NCBI GenBank assembly: GCA_009782025.1
Contig: WQUQ01000104.1
Location: forward strand, 1-5,989
Source: Desulfobulbus sp.
Lineage (GTDB): Bacteria; Pseudomonadota; Gammaproteobacteria; Burkholderiales; Rhodocyclaceae
Direction: 5' to 3'
Length of the DNA: 5,989 nt
Below, one piece after another: positions 5,947-5,989 of this stretch. The notes under the pieces are model-generated. The model was not told the DNA's origin, made no database searches, and saw only the letters and a list, made by a program, of their open reading frames with translations. A program made the position numbers and the translations under genes. Position 1 is the first letter of the stretch. Each line of letters opens with the position of its first letter.

Positions 5947-5989
5947 TTGGGATGGGGGGAGCAGCGCCAGATTGTGTAAGCATTTGAAC

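Larger units (their letters stand above)
5852..5989. repeat. Large imperfect palindrome with C/G-rich core, reaching the window edge
   Basis: The outer arms pair with each other: 5852-5890 reads like the reverse complement of 5952-5989 with a few gaps. Shared blocks include TTACA (5861-5865 region) against TGTAA (5974-5978), GCGCTG (5878-5883 region) against CAGCGC (5962-5967), and six C against six G. Inside are two C-rich/G-rich hairpins. The layout resembles dispersed intergenic repeats of proteobacteria or a second small inverted-repeat element. The right end may extend beyond the window. There is no coding potential. Confidence 0.7.

Overview
This is GC-rich bacterial chromosome with tightly packed genes. 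The groESL operon is under a perfect CIRCE operator. It is followed by a YjcE-type Na+/H+ antiporter, a ubiquinone-pathway UbiA, a YdiK-type permease and a SAM methyltransferase. Ubiquinone biosynthesis and the protein similarities point to a proteobacterium. CIRCE together with a sigma32-like promoter fits a betaproteobacterium best. The genus cannot be read from the window.

Layout. At 1-940, on the minus strand, lie the 5' part of groEL, complete groES, an untranslated leader and a control region where a sigma70/sigma32-compatible promoter overlaps CIRCE. A possible 58-codon minus-strand ORF (908-1084) contains that promoter in its 3' end. On the plus strand, 1093-5013 carries the antiporter, ubiA and ydiK, probably co-transcribed in part (ubiA and ydiK are 34 bp apart). 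A class I methyltransferase converges from the other side (5104-5697, minus, TTG start). The last 292 bp hold no convincing gene but contain a large C/G-rich palindromic repeat that runs to the window edge.

The most notable feature is a 102-bp miniature inverted-repeat element present twice (2851-2952 and 5002-5103), same orientation, differing at 4 positions. Each copy has 15-bp terminal inverted repeats and is flanked by its own 3-bp direct repeat of the form TNA (TAA for copy 1, TCA for copy 2). This looks like a non-autonomous transposable element (MITE). Both copies inserted exactly at stop codons: the antiporter's TAA, and the TGA of the methyltransferase read on the minus strand. The target duplication therefore regenerates the stop. 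Copy 2 also gives ydiK its last three residues and its present stop codon.

The genes do not form one pathway. groESL is a protein-folding and heat-shock operon, ubiA belongs to ubiquinone synthesis, and the antiporter and YdiK are inner-membrane transport proteins. The methyltransferase substrate is unknown.
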